A stretch of 28,165 nucleotides of DNA, from the NCBI GenBank assembly GCA_904501885.1, contig CAJGCP010000027.1:1-28165 (forward strand). Reading direction: 5' to 3'. This document shows, piece after piece, positions 16,397 through 24,223 of the stretch. The DNA comes from an uncultured Acetatifactor sp. Its GTDB lineage: Bacteria; Bacillota; Clostridia; Lachnospirales; Lachnospiraceae. Made by a program: the position numbers and the translations under genes. The notes beneath the pieces were generated by a model. It was not told where the DNA came from, did not search any database, and saw nothing but the letters and a program-made list of their open reading frames with translations. Position 1 is the stretch's first letter. Every line of letters begins with the position of its first letter.

Positions 16397-18571
16397 ATGG
16401 CGAAATTAAGTTTTGCTGGCGGAGTTCATTTGGCAAATAAAAAGACATTGACATACGATAAATCCATTCGCCTGTTGAAGGCGGGAGCGGAGGTGGTATA
16501 TCCGCTGATGCAGCACTATGGAGAACCGGCACAACCCATTGTGCAAGTGGGGGACCGCGTTTTGGTGGGCCAGAAAATTGCAGAGAGTGCAGGAGAGGTA
16601 TCGGCGCCCATTTATGCTTCTGTTTCCGGCACTGTTTCTGCCCTGGAAGAGAGAAGTCTTATCACCGGAAAAAAGGTTATGAGTCTTGTGGTAGAAAATG
16701 ATACCCAGATGGAAAGCGTTTCCTATGCGCCTGTGAAACCTTTGTCGGAGATGAGCAATCAGGATATTTTGGATGCCATTAAGAATGCAGGCGTTGTAGA
16801 GGTCGGAAATGCAGGCATGCCCATCCATGTGAAATGCAATCATGCAACACCTGAAAAGGTAGATTACGTGATTTTGAATGCTGTTCAGAGTGAAACCTAT
16901 GGAACTGCGGAGATGCGTTTGCTTCTGGAGGAAACGGACAAAGTAATGAAAGCACTGCGCATTGTGCTTCGCCTGTTTGAGAATGCCAGAGGTGTGATTG
17001 CCTTGGATGATGAAACGCCTCATCCGCTATTACGCCGAATTGCTAATATGGTGAAGGATGATGCCAGAATTTCCTTGAAAAAAGTGGATTCCAAATACCC
17101 CCAGAGCGCTGACCAGCAGTTGATTTATGCCATCACGGAAAGAAAATTGTCCAAGCGGAAAGTTGCAACAGAGCATAAATGCATTCTCTTAAATGTAGAA
17201 ACGATGTTGGCGATTTATTATGCTGTAATAGAAGGAAGACCGCTGACAGAAAGAGTTTTGACGGTATCCGGTGAAATGAGTAAGGGCCCCGGTAATTATA
17301 GAGTTCCCCTTGGCACCCTGTACAAGGATGTGATCAAGCAGACGGGTGGTTTTCAGGAAAAGTCCACCCTTATATGTGGCGATACCATGACCGGTTTGAA
17401 GACAAACAACTTCAAGGCACCTGTGACAAAGATTTCTGCAGGAATTACTGGGATACAGACAGAAGAAAAAGCACAATTTTGTGAAGGGAATTGCATCCGT
17501 TGTGGTCGATGCGTAGAAGTTTGTCCTGCCCGTTTGATTCCTACCAAGCTCTGTGATGCGGCAGAACAGAAAGATAAAGAGGCATTCGCAGTATATTCCG
17601 GCCAGGAATGCTGGGAATGTGGATGTTGTAGCTATGTTTGCCCTACCGGCCGGGAATTGACCCAGACCATCAGTGCTATGCATAAAGGCATCGCCCAGAA
17701 AAAGAGAAGCCCTCATATTCACGCAGGTAACACGGTGCTTGGTATGGTGTTTGCAGCGATTTTAGCAATGATGCCTGTGCTTGGGACCAGCATTGCAAAG
17801 TATGGTCTTGGTGCTCTTTGGACAGTGCTTGTTTCCATTGGTACTGCGCTTGTTGCGGAAGTGGGATATGATATCTACAAAAAGAAATTTTTGGTGTTTG
17901 ATATGACCACTCTAGCGTTTGGATTTTTGTTGGGATTGTCCTTGCCTGTAGGAATGCCACTTTGGCTTGTGGCTTTAGGAGCGCTTCTGATGGTGGTTTT
18001 ATATCGCATATTAAATCCCCTGATGGGCAAATTTTCTTTGAACCCTGTAGCAGCATCCCTGTTAGTGTTATCCATTGTAGGTATTTTTGTCCTCCACGGA
18101 CAACATTGGGTGATGGCTTCCTCCTCACTGATTGCTCCCTTGATTGGAGCATGTATTATGATTCTTGCAGGGGTGACGGATTTGCGTATTCCGGGATACT
18201 TCCTTTGCGCTTTTTCCGTGATACTTTTGGCGTTTGGAGGCGTGGGCATAGACTTTACCTATTTGACCACACAACTGACTTTGTCAGGAACTGCTTTCTT
18301 CGCATTCTTCCTGTTGCCTGAATATCAGTCAAGACCTTGTACCATACTTGGACAGTCGGTGTTTGGGCTGACAGCAGGGCTTCTTGCAGGCCTGCTTTGG
18401 GTATTGAAGTTAGGTATGATTGCAATTCCTGTGTCTATTGTACTTGTGAACCTGTTGTCGACAACCATAGAAGAATATACCATTCCTTTGCCCTTTGGAC
18501 AAAAGTCAAAGAGTGTATCGGAGAAAAGTATTATTAAAAAAACCGAAACTTCCGGTGGCGAACAACAATAA
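16397..18571 (+). CDS. RnfC-RnfD fusion protein, electron-transport-complex paralogue
   Basis: This 724-residue protein joins an RnfC-like half (1-435) to an RnfD-like membrane half (about 438-700). The N-terminal FAGGVH and the biotinyl-like and SLBB-like segments follow RnfC order. Two 4Fe-4S motifs are intact: Cys366/369/372/376 and Cys405/408/411/415. SPHIHAGNTVL (438-448) is the standard start of RnfD and is followed by about eight hydrophobic helices. However, GNAGMPIHVK (138-147) stands where RnfC has GGATFPTHVK, NAVQSETY (161-168) where NGAECEPY is usual, and the RnfD segment carrying the flavin-bearing Thr (GAT) is missing after LNP (548-550). No RnfG, E, A or B is adjacent. ATG 16397 is chosen because RnfC proteins begin here and AAAGGA (16380-16385) precedes it. 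Confidence 0.85.
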   Translation: MAKLSFAGGVHLANKKTLTYDKSIRLLKAGAEVVYPLMQHYGEPAQPIVQVGDRVLVGQKIAESAGEVSAPIYASVSGTVSALEERSLITGKKVMSLVVENDTQMESVSYAPVKPLSEMSNQDILDAIKNAGVVEVGNAGMPIHVKCNHATPEKVDYVILNAVQSETYGTAEMRLLLEETDKVMKALRIVLRLFENARGVIALDDETPHPLLRRIANMVKDDARISLKKVDSKYPQSADQQLIYAITERKLSKRKVATEHKCILLNVETMLAIYYAVIEGRPLTERVLTVSGEMSKGPGNYRVPLGTLYKDVIKQTGGFQEKSTLICGDTMTGLKTNNFKAPVTKISAGITGIQTEEKAQFCEGNCIRCGRCVEVCPARLIPTKLCDAAEQKDKEAFAVYSGQECWECGCCSYVCPTGRELTQTISAMHKGIAQKKRSPHIHAGNTVLGMVFAAILAMMPVLGTSIAKYGLGALWTVLVSIGTALVAEVGYDIYKKKFLVFDMTTLAFGFLLGLSLPVGMPLWLVALGALLMVVLYRILNPLMGKFSLNPVAASLLVLSIVGIFVLHGQHWVMASSSLIAPLIGACIMILAGVTDLRIPGYFLCAFSVILLAFGGVGIDFTYLTTQLTLSGTAFFAFFLLPEYQSRPCTILGQSVFGLTAGLLAGLLWVLKLGMIAIPVSIVLVNLLSTTIEEYTIPLPFGQKSKSVSEKSIIKKTETSGGEQQ

Positions 18572-18620
18572 ATTGTGATAAAATCATACCGAAATTTAAG
18601 TGTATTGTGAGGAACGATAA

Positions 18621-20108
18621 ATGAATAAGCAAATTATGTATAAGAGTACCAGAGGAAATGAAAGATTGGTTACTGCCTCAGAAGCAATTTTAAAAGGACT
18701 TTCTGAGGACGGCGGTCTCTTTGTGCCGGAATCCATTCCGACCCTTGACAAAAGTATGCAGGAATTGTCTCAGATGGATTATAAAAAGGTGGCTTATGAG
18801 GTAATGAAGCTGCTTTTGACGGACTTTACGGAAGAGGAGTTGAAAACCTGTATCGAGAGAGCGTATGATGATAAGTTCGATACGGAAGTGATTGCTCCCT
18901 TGGTGGAAGCAGAAGGCGCATATTATCTGGAGTTGTTCCATGGCTCAACCATTGCGTTTAAAGATATGGCGTTGTCTATTTTGCCCCATTTGATGATTAC
19001 CTCAGCAAAGAAAAATCATATTGAGAATGAAATCGTTATTTTGACAGCAACCTCCGGAGATACCGGAAAGGCTGCTTTGGCCGGATTTGCGGATGTGGAA
19101 GGCACCAGAATTATTGTATTCTATCCCAAGAATGGTGTGAGCCCCATTCAGGAAAAGCAAATGGTAACCCAGAAGGGGGACAACACTCTTGTTGTTGGAA
19201 TCTATGGTAATTTTGATGATGCTCAGACCGGCGTGAAGCAGATTTTCTCTGACAAGGAATTAGAGAAAGAATTGCTTTCCAGAGGGTTCCAGTTCTCCTC
19301 TGCGAATTCCATTAATATTGGACGTTTGGTACCTCAAATTTGCTATTATGTATACGCTTATGCAACCTTGCTGAAGGAAGGCAAAATTGCAGACGGAGAG
19401 AAGATTAATGTGGTGGTTCCCACCGGTAATTTCGGTAATATTCTGGCGGCATTTTATGCCAAGAATATGGGACTTCCCATTGCGAAACTGATTTGTGCAT
19501 CCAATGATAATAAGGTGTTGTACGATTTCTTTGAAACCGGAGTGTATGACAGGAACAGAGAATTTATTTTGACCACATCACCTTCTATGGATATTTTGAT
19601 TTCCAGTAACTTAGAGCGCTTGATTTACCGTATTGCCGGAAATGATGCAGGTGTAAATGCAGATATGATGAAGGCGTTGTCTGCAGAAGGCAAATATGAA
19701 ATTTCTGCAGAGATGAAGAACGCTCTGGCAGACTTCTATGGCAACTATGCTACCGAAGAGGAGACTGCGGCTGAAATCAAACGTATCTATGAGTCCTGTG
19801 GTTATGTGCTGGATACTCACACTGCTGTGGCAAGTGCTGTATATGGCAAGTATGCGAAGCAGACAAAGGATGATACCAAAACCGTCATTGCCTCTACCGC
19901 AAGTCCCTTTAAATTCACCAGAAGTGTGATGAATGCCATTGATGGCAAGTATGATGCGATGGAAGACTTTGCATTGGTGGATGAACTTTCGAAAATTGGG
20001 AATGTAAAGGTACCTCGTGCAATCGAAGAGATTAGAACCGCGCCTGTGGTGCATGATGTACAGTGTGAAGTGTGTGAAATGAAAGAGGTAGTAAAAAACT
20101 TTTTGTAA
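18621..20108 (+). CDS. thrC: Threonine synthase
   Basis: This 495-residue PLP enzyme converts O-phosphohomoserine to threonine and phosphate. The Thr-synthase N-terminal block is recognisable (YKSTRGN, residues 7-13). The PLP lysine is Lys114 in HGSTIAFKD, the phosphate loop is TSGDTGKAAL, and PTGNFGNILAAFYA is present further on. Size and motif order match the bacterial, longer class of ThrC. GTGAGGAA (18607-18614) precedes the ATG. It starts 49 bases after the Rnf-like gene with no terminator between them, so readthrough is likely. There is no other threonine-pathway gene nearby. Confidence 0.96.
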   Translation: MNKQIMYKSTRGNERLVTASEAILKGLSEDGGLFVPESIPTLDKSMQELSQMDYKKVAYEVMKLLLTDFTEEELKTCIERAYDDKFDTEVIAPLVEAEGAYYLELFHGSTIAFKDMALSILPHLMITSAKKNHIENEIVILTATSGDTGKAALAGFADVEGTRIIVFYPKNGVSPIQEKQMVTQKGDNTLVVGIYGNFDDAQTGVKQIFSDKELEKELLSRGFQFSSANSINIGRLVPQICYYVYAYATLLKEGKIADGEKINVVVPTGNFGNILAAFYAKNMGLPIAKLICASNDNKVLYDFFETGVYDRNREFILTTSPSMDILISSNLERLIYRIAGNDAGVNADMMKALSAEGKYEISAEMKNALADFYGNYATEEETAAEIKRIYESCGYVLDTHTAVASAVYGKYAKQTKDDTKTVIASTASPFKFTRSVMNAIDGKYDAMEDFALVDELSKIGNVKVPRAIEEIRTAPVVHDVQCEVCEMKEVVKNFL

Positions 20109-20155
20109 TTTGCTACTGCCAAATCAATAGATTTTATGTGAGGATGGATGTTTTT

Positions 20156-21958
20156 ATGGAGAATATACTCATTCAAAACAGACTACATGCTCTAAGAGAA
20201 ACTATGGCTGCTGTAGGCATCGATTATTATCTGATGCCTACGGCAGATTTTCATAATTCGGAGTATGTGAATGCATATTTCAAGGTGCGTGAATTCTTCA
20301 GTGCTTTTACCGGTTCCAATGGGACGCTTTTGGTATGGCAGGAGGGGGCCGGCCTTTGGACCGATGGAAGATATTTTTTGCAAGCACAGCAGGAACTTAG
20401 CGGTACCGGCATTACCCTGTATAAAATGGATGTGGAAGGTGTGCCTACCATTCCTCAGTTTTTACAACAGGAAATGAAGGCTGGACAGACATTGGGCTTT
20501 GATGGCCGTGTGATATCCGCCTCCTTGGGGCTGGGATATGAAAAGGCATTGGCATCGAAGAAGGTTCGTATTCTTTACGAAATGGATTTGGCCAATGAGA
20601 TTTGGACAGATCGCCCCGCATTTCCATCAGGAGAAGTTTTTGCGTTGGATGATAGTGTGTCCGGCGAAAACTTTTTCTGCAAACGGGAAAAAATGTTGTC
20701 GGTGTTGGAAGAGGAAGGGGCAGAAGGGATTTTCCTTTCTAAATTAGATGACATTATGTGGTTGTTTAATTTACGTGGCTGTGATGTGGAATGCAATCCC
20801 GTGGCCATGTCCTATGCGTATCTTTCCAAAGAAAACACGGTCCTGTTTCTTCGCCCCGAGGCAGTCACCAGAGAAGTTGCGAAATATCTCCACAGTCAAC
20901 AAGTGGAAGTGGAAGACTATGACCGGGTGGTGCCTTATCTGAAAAACAGATGTGGTGGACAGCGTGTGATGGCTGACATGCGTCATATCGGTTACAGTAT
21001 GTATCGAATCCTCAATGAGTACGGAAGATTCATGGACCATAACAATCCCACAGAAGGCTGGAAAGCAACAAAAAATGCGGTGGAATTGTGCCATATGGAT
21101 ACTGTGTTTTTGAAAGACAGTGTGGCTGTCACGAAATTCATTTATTGGCTTAAGAAGAATGTAGGCAAAATGCCTATGTCCGAACTTAGTGCTTCTGATT
21201 ATTTAGAGAAGTTAAGACGTCAAATTCCCGAGTTTATGGATTTGTCATTTCCTACCATTGCAGGATATGGTGCAAATGGTGCAATTATCCATTATGAAGC
21301 GACGGAGGAGTCCAATCAGGAGTTGCATCCGGAAGGGTTTCTGTTGGTGGATTCCGGCGGACAGTATATGGGTGGCACCACAGACGTGACCAGAACCATA
21401 TCATTAGGTCCGTTAACGGAAGATATGAAAAAACATTATACGTTGGTGGCATTGGGAATGTTACAATTGATGAACACCAAGTGGATGTATGGTTGTACCG
21501 GCAGGAATCTGGATATTTGCGCCAGGGAACCATTGTGGACCAATGGTTTGGACTATAATCACGGAACGGGACATGGTGTGGGGTATATTTTGAATGTGCA
21601 TGAAGGACCTCAGAACCTGAGATGGAAGTATGTGGAAGGCTCCAAGGAGGCGGTATTAGAGCCGGGGATGGTAATTACTGATGAACCGGGCTTGTATATT
21701 GCCGGTAGTCACGGAATCCGCATTGAAAACTGTCTTGTGGTGGAAGACCATTTGAAGAATGAATATGGGCGATTCCTGGGATTTAAAAATCTGACCTGGG
21801 TGCCGCTGGATAAAGATGCCTTTGATAAGAATCTGTTAAGTGACAGTCAAAAACAGATGATCAATGCGTACCAGAAACAGGTGTATGAGAAGGTTTCTCC
21901 TTATCTGACTTCAGAAGAAGCCGAATGGCTGAAAACCGAAACAGAAGAATTGGAATAA
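20156..21958 (+). CDS. Aminopeptidase P family Xaa-Pro peptidase (M24B, three-domain type)
   Basis: This 600-residue cytosolic metallopeptidase should cleave the N-terminal residue before proline. It has two creatinase-like N-terminal domains (about 1-300) and a pita-bread catalytic domain (about 305-540). The five metal ligands are visible: Asp399, Asp410, His473, Glu510 and Glu524. The substrate motif GTGHGVGYILNVHEGP is also present. The length matches the eukaryote-like XPNPEP1 type rather than short PepP or PepQ. ATG 20156 is chosen because GAGGAT (20140-20145) lies about ten bases upstream. GTG 20138 and ATG 20144 would overlap that site. It follows thrC after 47 bases with no terminator between. 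Confidence 0.92.
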   Translation: MENILIQNRLHALRETMAAVGIDYYLMPTADFHNSEYVNAYFKVREFFSAFTGSNGTLLVWQEGAGLWTDGRYFLQAQQELSGTGITLYKMDVEGVPTIPQFLQQEMKAGQTLGFDGRVISASLGLGYEKALASKKVRILYEMDLANEIWTDRPAFPSGEVFALDDSVSGENFFCKREKMLSVLEEEGAEGIFLSKLDDIMWLFNLRGCDVECNPVAMSYAYLSKENTVLFLRPEAVTREVAKYLHSQQVEVEDYDRVVPYLKNRCGGQRVMADMRHIGYSMYRILNEYGRFMDHNNPTEGWKATKNAVELCHMDTVFLKDSVAVTKFIYWLKKNVGKMPMSELSASDYLEKLRRQIPEFMDLSFPTIAGYGANGAIIHYEATEESNQELHPEGFLLVDSGGQYMGGTTDVTRTISLGPLTEDMKKHYTLVALGMLQLMNTKWMYGCTGRNLDICAREPLWTNGLDYNHGTGHGVGYILNVHEGPQNLRWKYVEGSKEAVLEPGMVITDEPGLYIAGSHGIRIENCLVVEDHLKNEYGRFLGFKNLTWVPLDKDAFDKNLLSDSQKQMINAYQKQVYEKVSPYLTSEEAEWLKTETEELE

Positions 21959-21994
21959 ATTTCAAAAAAATGCTCACATTTTATATTAGTTTTA

Positions 21995-22023
21995 TTGACT
22001 TTTGTCCATTTGTTTGCAATAAT
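21995..22023 (+). promoter_or_regulatory. Promoter of pckA
   Basis: TTGACT (21995-22000) and AATAAT (22018-22023) are 17 bases apart. TGC before the -10 makes it an extended -10. The leader would be about 45 nt, ending in AGGAGGG. Confidence 0.65.
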
Positions 22024-22074
22024 GAAATGGATAATGACATTTTTTAATGATCACAATATAAGGAGGGCATAAAT

Positions 22075-23772
22075 ATGTCAACAAAAGCGTATTATCCTAT
22101 TGCTGAAATTGGTGCAGGCAAGCCCGGATTCAGCAGAACCCGCTCCATTATCGAGGGCGCGTTCTACGGAAACAATGTCATCAAAGTGAACACACTGAAG
22201 GAAGCTTATGAGCTTGCAAAGAATTCTCCCGGTACTATCGTTACCGATATGCCTGTTTACAGAGCAGAAGAGATTGGTCTTGAGAGAGATGCAAAGGTTC
22301 TTTTGTTCAATGACGGTGCAGTTACCGGACGTTACGCAGGTGCTCGTCGTATTAAGGGTGAGCCCGGTGTAGATGCGGAGAAACTGGACAAGGTAGTATT
22401 GGATGCTATCTACAAGACCCGTTGGCAGACACTTTATCATGTAGAGTGCTTCATTGGTCTGGATCCTGAGTTTATGGTAAAGGCTCATCTGTTGATTCCT
22501 GAAGGTGATGAGAACATTATGTACAACTGGATGTTGAACTTCCAGTATATGTCTGACACCTATGTAAATATGTACAAGAATTCTAAGCCCATCGGTGATG
22601 GTAAGGAGCCTGATATCTATATCTTCTCCAATCCTCAGTGGGTTCCTTCAGAGAGTCCTGACGTGGATTACAGCTGCTTGAGCGATCCTTTGACTCTTTG
22701 CTATTTTGATACCGATCAGAACTGTGCTGCAATCCTTGGTATGAAGTACTTTGGTGAGCACAAGAAGGGTACTTTGACTATGGCTTGGGCTATGGCTAAC
22801 AGAAATGGTTATGCTTCCTGCCACGGCGGACAGAAGGAATATCTCCTTGCAGACGGCAGCAAGTTCGTTGCTTCTGTATATGGTTTGTCCGGTTCCGGTA
22901 AGTCTACTTTGACCCATGCTAAGCATGACGGCAAGTATGAAATCAAGGTTCTTCATGATGACGCATTTATCATTAACACAGATACCTGTGCATCCATCGC
23001 TTTGGAGCCTACCTACTTTGATAAGACTGCTGACTATCCTACAGGCTGTGCTGATAACAAGTTCCTGCTTACCGCTCAGAACTGTTCCGCAACTTTGGAT
23101 GAGGAAGGCAAGGTTCAGCTTGTAACTGAGGATATCAGAAACGGTAACGGTCGTGCAATTAAGTCCAAATTGTGGTCTCCTAACCGCGTAGACAAGATTG
23201 ATGCTCCTGTAAATGCAATCTTCTGGATCATGAAGGATCCTACCATCCCTCCTGTAGTGAAGTTGAAAGGTGCAGCTCTTGCATCTGTTATGGGTGCAAC
23301 CCTTGCAACCAAGACTTCTACCGCAGAGCGTGTTGCTGCAGGTACCGATATGAATGCACTTCGTATCGTTCCTTATGCGAACCCCTTCAGAACTTATCCT
23401 CTGGTTAACGACTACGACAAGTTCAAGAAGTTGGTTGAAGAGAAGAATGTAGATTGCTACATCATCAACACCGGTGACTTCATGGGCAAGAAGGTAAAAC
23501 CTGCAGATACTCTTGGCGTATTGGAAGCAATCGTTGAGAAGAAGGCTGTATTTACTCAGTGGGGACCTTTCTCTGATATCGAGATTATGGATTGGGAAGG
23601 CTTCACACCTGATCTTTCCGATAAGGATTATGTGAAGGCTCTTCAGTCTGCAATGCAGAACCGTGTAGATGCAGTAGAAGGCTTTGCAGTGAAGAAGGAA
23701 GGCTACGACAAGTTGCCTGACGAAGCACTGGATGCATTGAAGAAGATTGTTGCTGAAGCAGCTTCTCTGTAA
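22075..23772 (+). CDS. pckA: Phosphoenolpyruvate carboxykinase (ATP type, divergent)
   Basis: This 565-residue enzyme interconverts oxaloacetate and PEP with ATP/ADP. The kinase P-loop GLSGSGKSTL (270-279) and a following HDDAF (Asp295, Asp296) give the nucleotide and metal sites. TGRYAGARRI (84-93) corresponds to the substrate-binding TGRSPKDKFI block, and RNGNGRA supplies another active-site arginine. These differ from textbook ATP-PEPCK (GLSGTGKTTL and GDDEHGW), so it belongs to a diverged branch and is slightly longer than the usual 520-540 residues. In saccharolytic anaerobes the enzyme often runs in the oxaloacetate-forming, ATP-yielding direction. A perfect AGGAGG (22061-22066) and an apparent bias toward a few favoured codons suggest high expression. 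It is monocistronic. Confidence 0.9.
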   Translation: MSTKAYYPIAEIGAGKPGFSRTRSIIEGAFYGNNVIKVNTLKEAYELAKNSPGTIVTDMPVYRAEEIGLERDAKVLLFNDGAVTGRYAGARRIKGEPGVDAEKLDKVVLDAIYKTRWQTLYHVECFIGLDPEFMVKAHLLIPEGDENIMYNWMLNFQYMSDTYVNMYKNSKPIGDGKEPDIYIFSNPQWVPSESPDVDYSCLSDPLTLCYFDTDQNCAAILGMKYFGEHKKGTLTMAWAMANRNGYASCHGGQKEYLLADGSKFVASVYGLSGSGKSTLTHAKHDGKYEIKVLHDDAFIINTDTCASIALEPTYFDKTADYPTGCADNKFLLTAQNCSATLDEEGKVQLVTEDIRNGNGRAIKSKLWSPNRVDKIDAPVNAIFWIMKDPTIPPVVKLKGAALASVMGATLATKTSTAERVAAGTDMNALRIVPYANPFRTYPLVNDYDKFKKLVEEKNVDCYIINTGDFMGKKVKPADTLGVLEAIVEKKAVFTQWGPFSDIEIMDWEGFTPDLSDKDYVKALQSAMQNRVDAVEGFAVKKEGYDKLPDEALDALKKIVAEAASL

Positions 23773-23800
23773 GATGTAATTTTAACAACTTGTTGTATAT

Positions 23801-23837
23801 ATAAAAGGTCGACAGATGTCGGCCTTTTATTTGTTTA
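23801..23837 (+). terminator. Rho-independent terminator after pckA
   Basis: ATAAAAGGTCGAC (23801-23813) pairs with GTCGGCCTTTTAT (23818-23830), 13 pairs with one G-U, around AGAT. A T-rich tract follows. Confidence 0.88.
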
Positions 23838-23865
23838 TTTGTTAAAAATAACCATGAATTTTAAG

Positions 23866-23894
23866 TTGTAAATTTCAAGGTAAGTAGATATAAT
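23866..23894 (+). promoter_or_regulatory. Promoter of the 6S-like RNA
   Basis: TTGTAA (23866-23871) and a consensus TATAAT (23889-23894) are 17 bases apart. Transcription would start near 23900, just before the predicted 5' strand of the RNA's closing helix. Confidence 0.75.
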
Positions 23895-23900
23895 ATAAAT

Positions 23901-24095
23901 AACCTGAAATGCGCGATAACTTCTGTTTATTTTTGAACCTACATTCATTTAAACGGGATTCCTATATTGCCAAGTGGCTGTCAGGCCCCCACTCATAGAG
24001 GATCGCAGGGGAAGGCAAAAGCGTTGGTTGCGGTTACCCACCTAGCATTGCTAGGAGTCAAAGGGCAGAAGGCGGCATTTTGGGGGTACATACGA
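23901..24095 (+). ncRNA. ssrS: Probable 6S RNA (RNA polymerase regulator)
   Basis: This coding-free stretch has its own promoter and terminator and folds like 6S RNA, which mimics an open promoter and traps sigma-A RNA polymerase. A closing helix pairs CCTGAAATGC (23903-23912) with GCATTTTGGG (24075-24084). It continues with CTTCTG (23920-23925) to CAGAAG (24066-24071) and TTTGA (23932-23936) to TCAAA (24058-24062). Then comes a large bubble whose 3' side holds a small hairpin, CCTAGC-ATT-GCTAGG (24041-24055). GGG (23955-23957) with CCC (24037-24039) starts the apical arm. The 3' string of CACCT, hairpin, then GGCGGCAT resembles the E. coli 6S 3' side. About 185-195 nt is the right size. The call is by fold and resemblance only. 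Confidence 0.72.
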
Positions 24096-24101
24096 AAGAG
24101 A

Positions 24102-24143
24102 AAAAGAGCAGACTTAAGGATTCTTGAGGCCTGCTCTTTTGTT
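24102..24143 (+). terminator. Rho-independent terminator after the 6S-like RNA
   Basis: AAAAGAGCAG (24102-24111) pairs with CTGCTCTTTT (24131-24140), and CTTAAG (24113-24118) with CTTGAG (24123-24128), around GATT. A T-rich end follows. The whole stem is about 16 bp. Confidence 0.9.
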
Positions 24144-24223
24144 ATACACAGATAGAGGAGGACTTTTGTAAGGTTAAGAGATATTGCGATGGATGGAAAT
24201 TTTGTTCCATGAAGGAGGATGCT

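Noticed and set aside
16406..17023. A 205-codon open frame on the - strand opposite the Rnf-like gene
   Set aside because: It is a shadow of the + strand gene, whose protein shows family motifs across the same interval; the antisense product shows none.
23967..24155. A 62-codon + strand frame between pckA and the SpoIID-type gene
   Set aside because: It lies across the 6S-like RNA and its terminator, lacks a ribosome-binding site, and its sequence is explained by RNA pairing.
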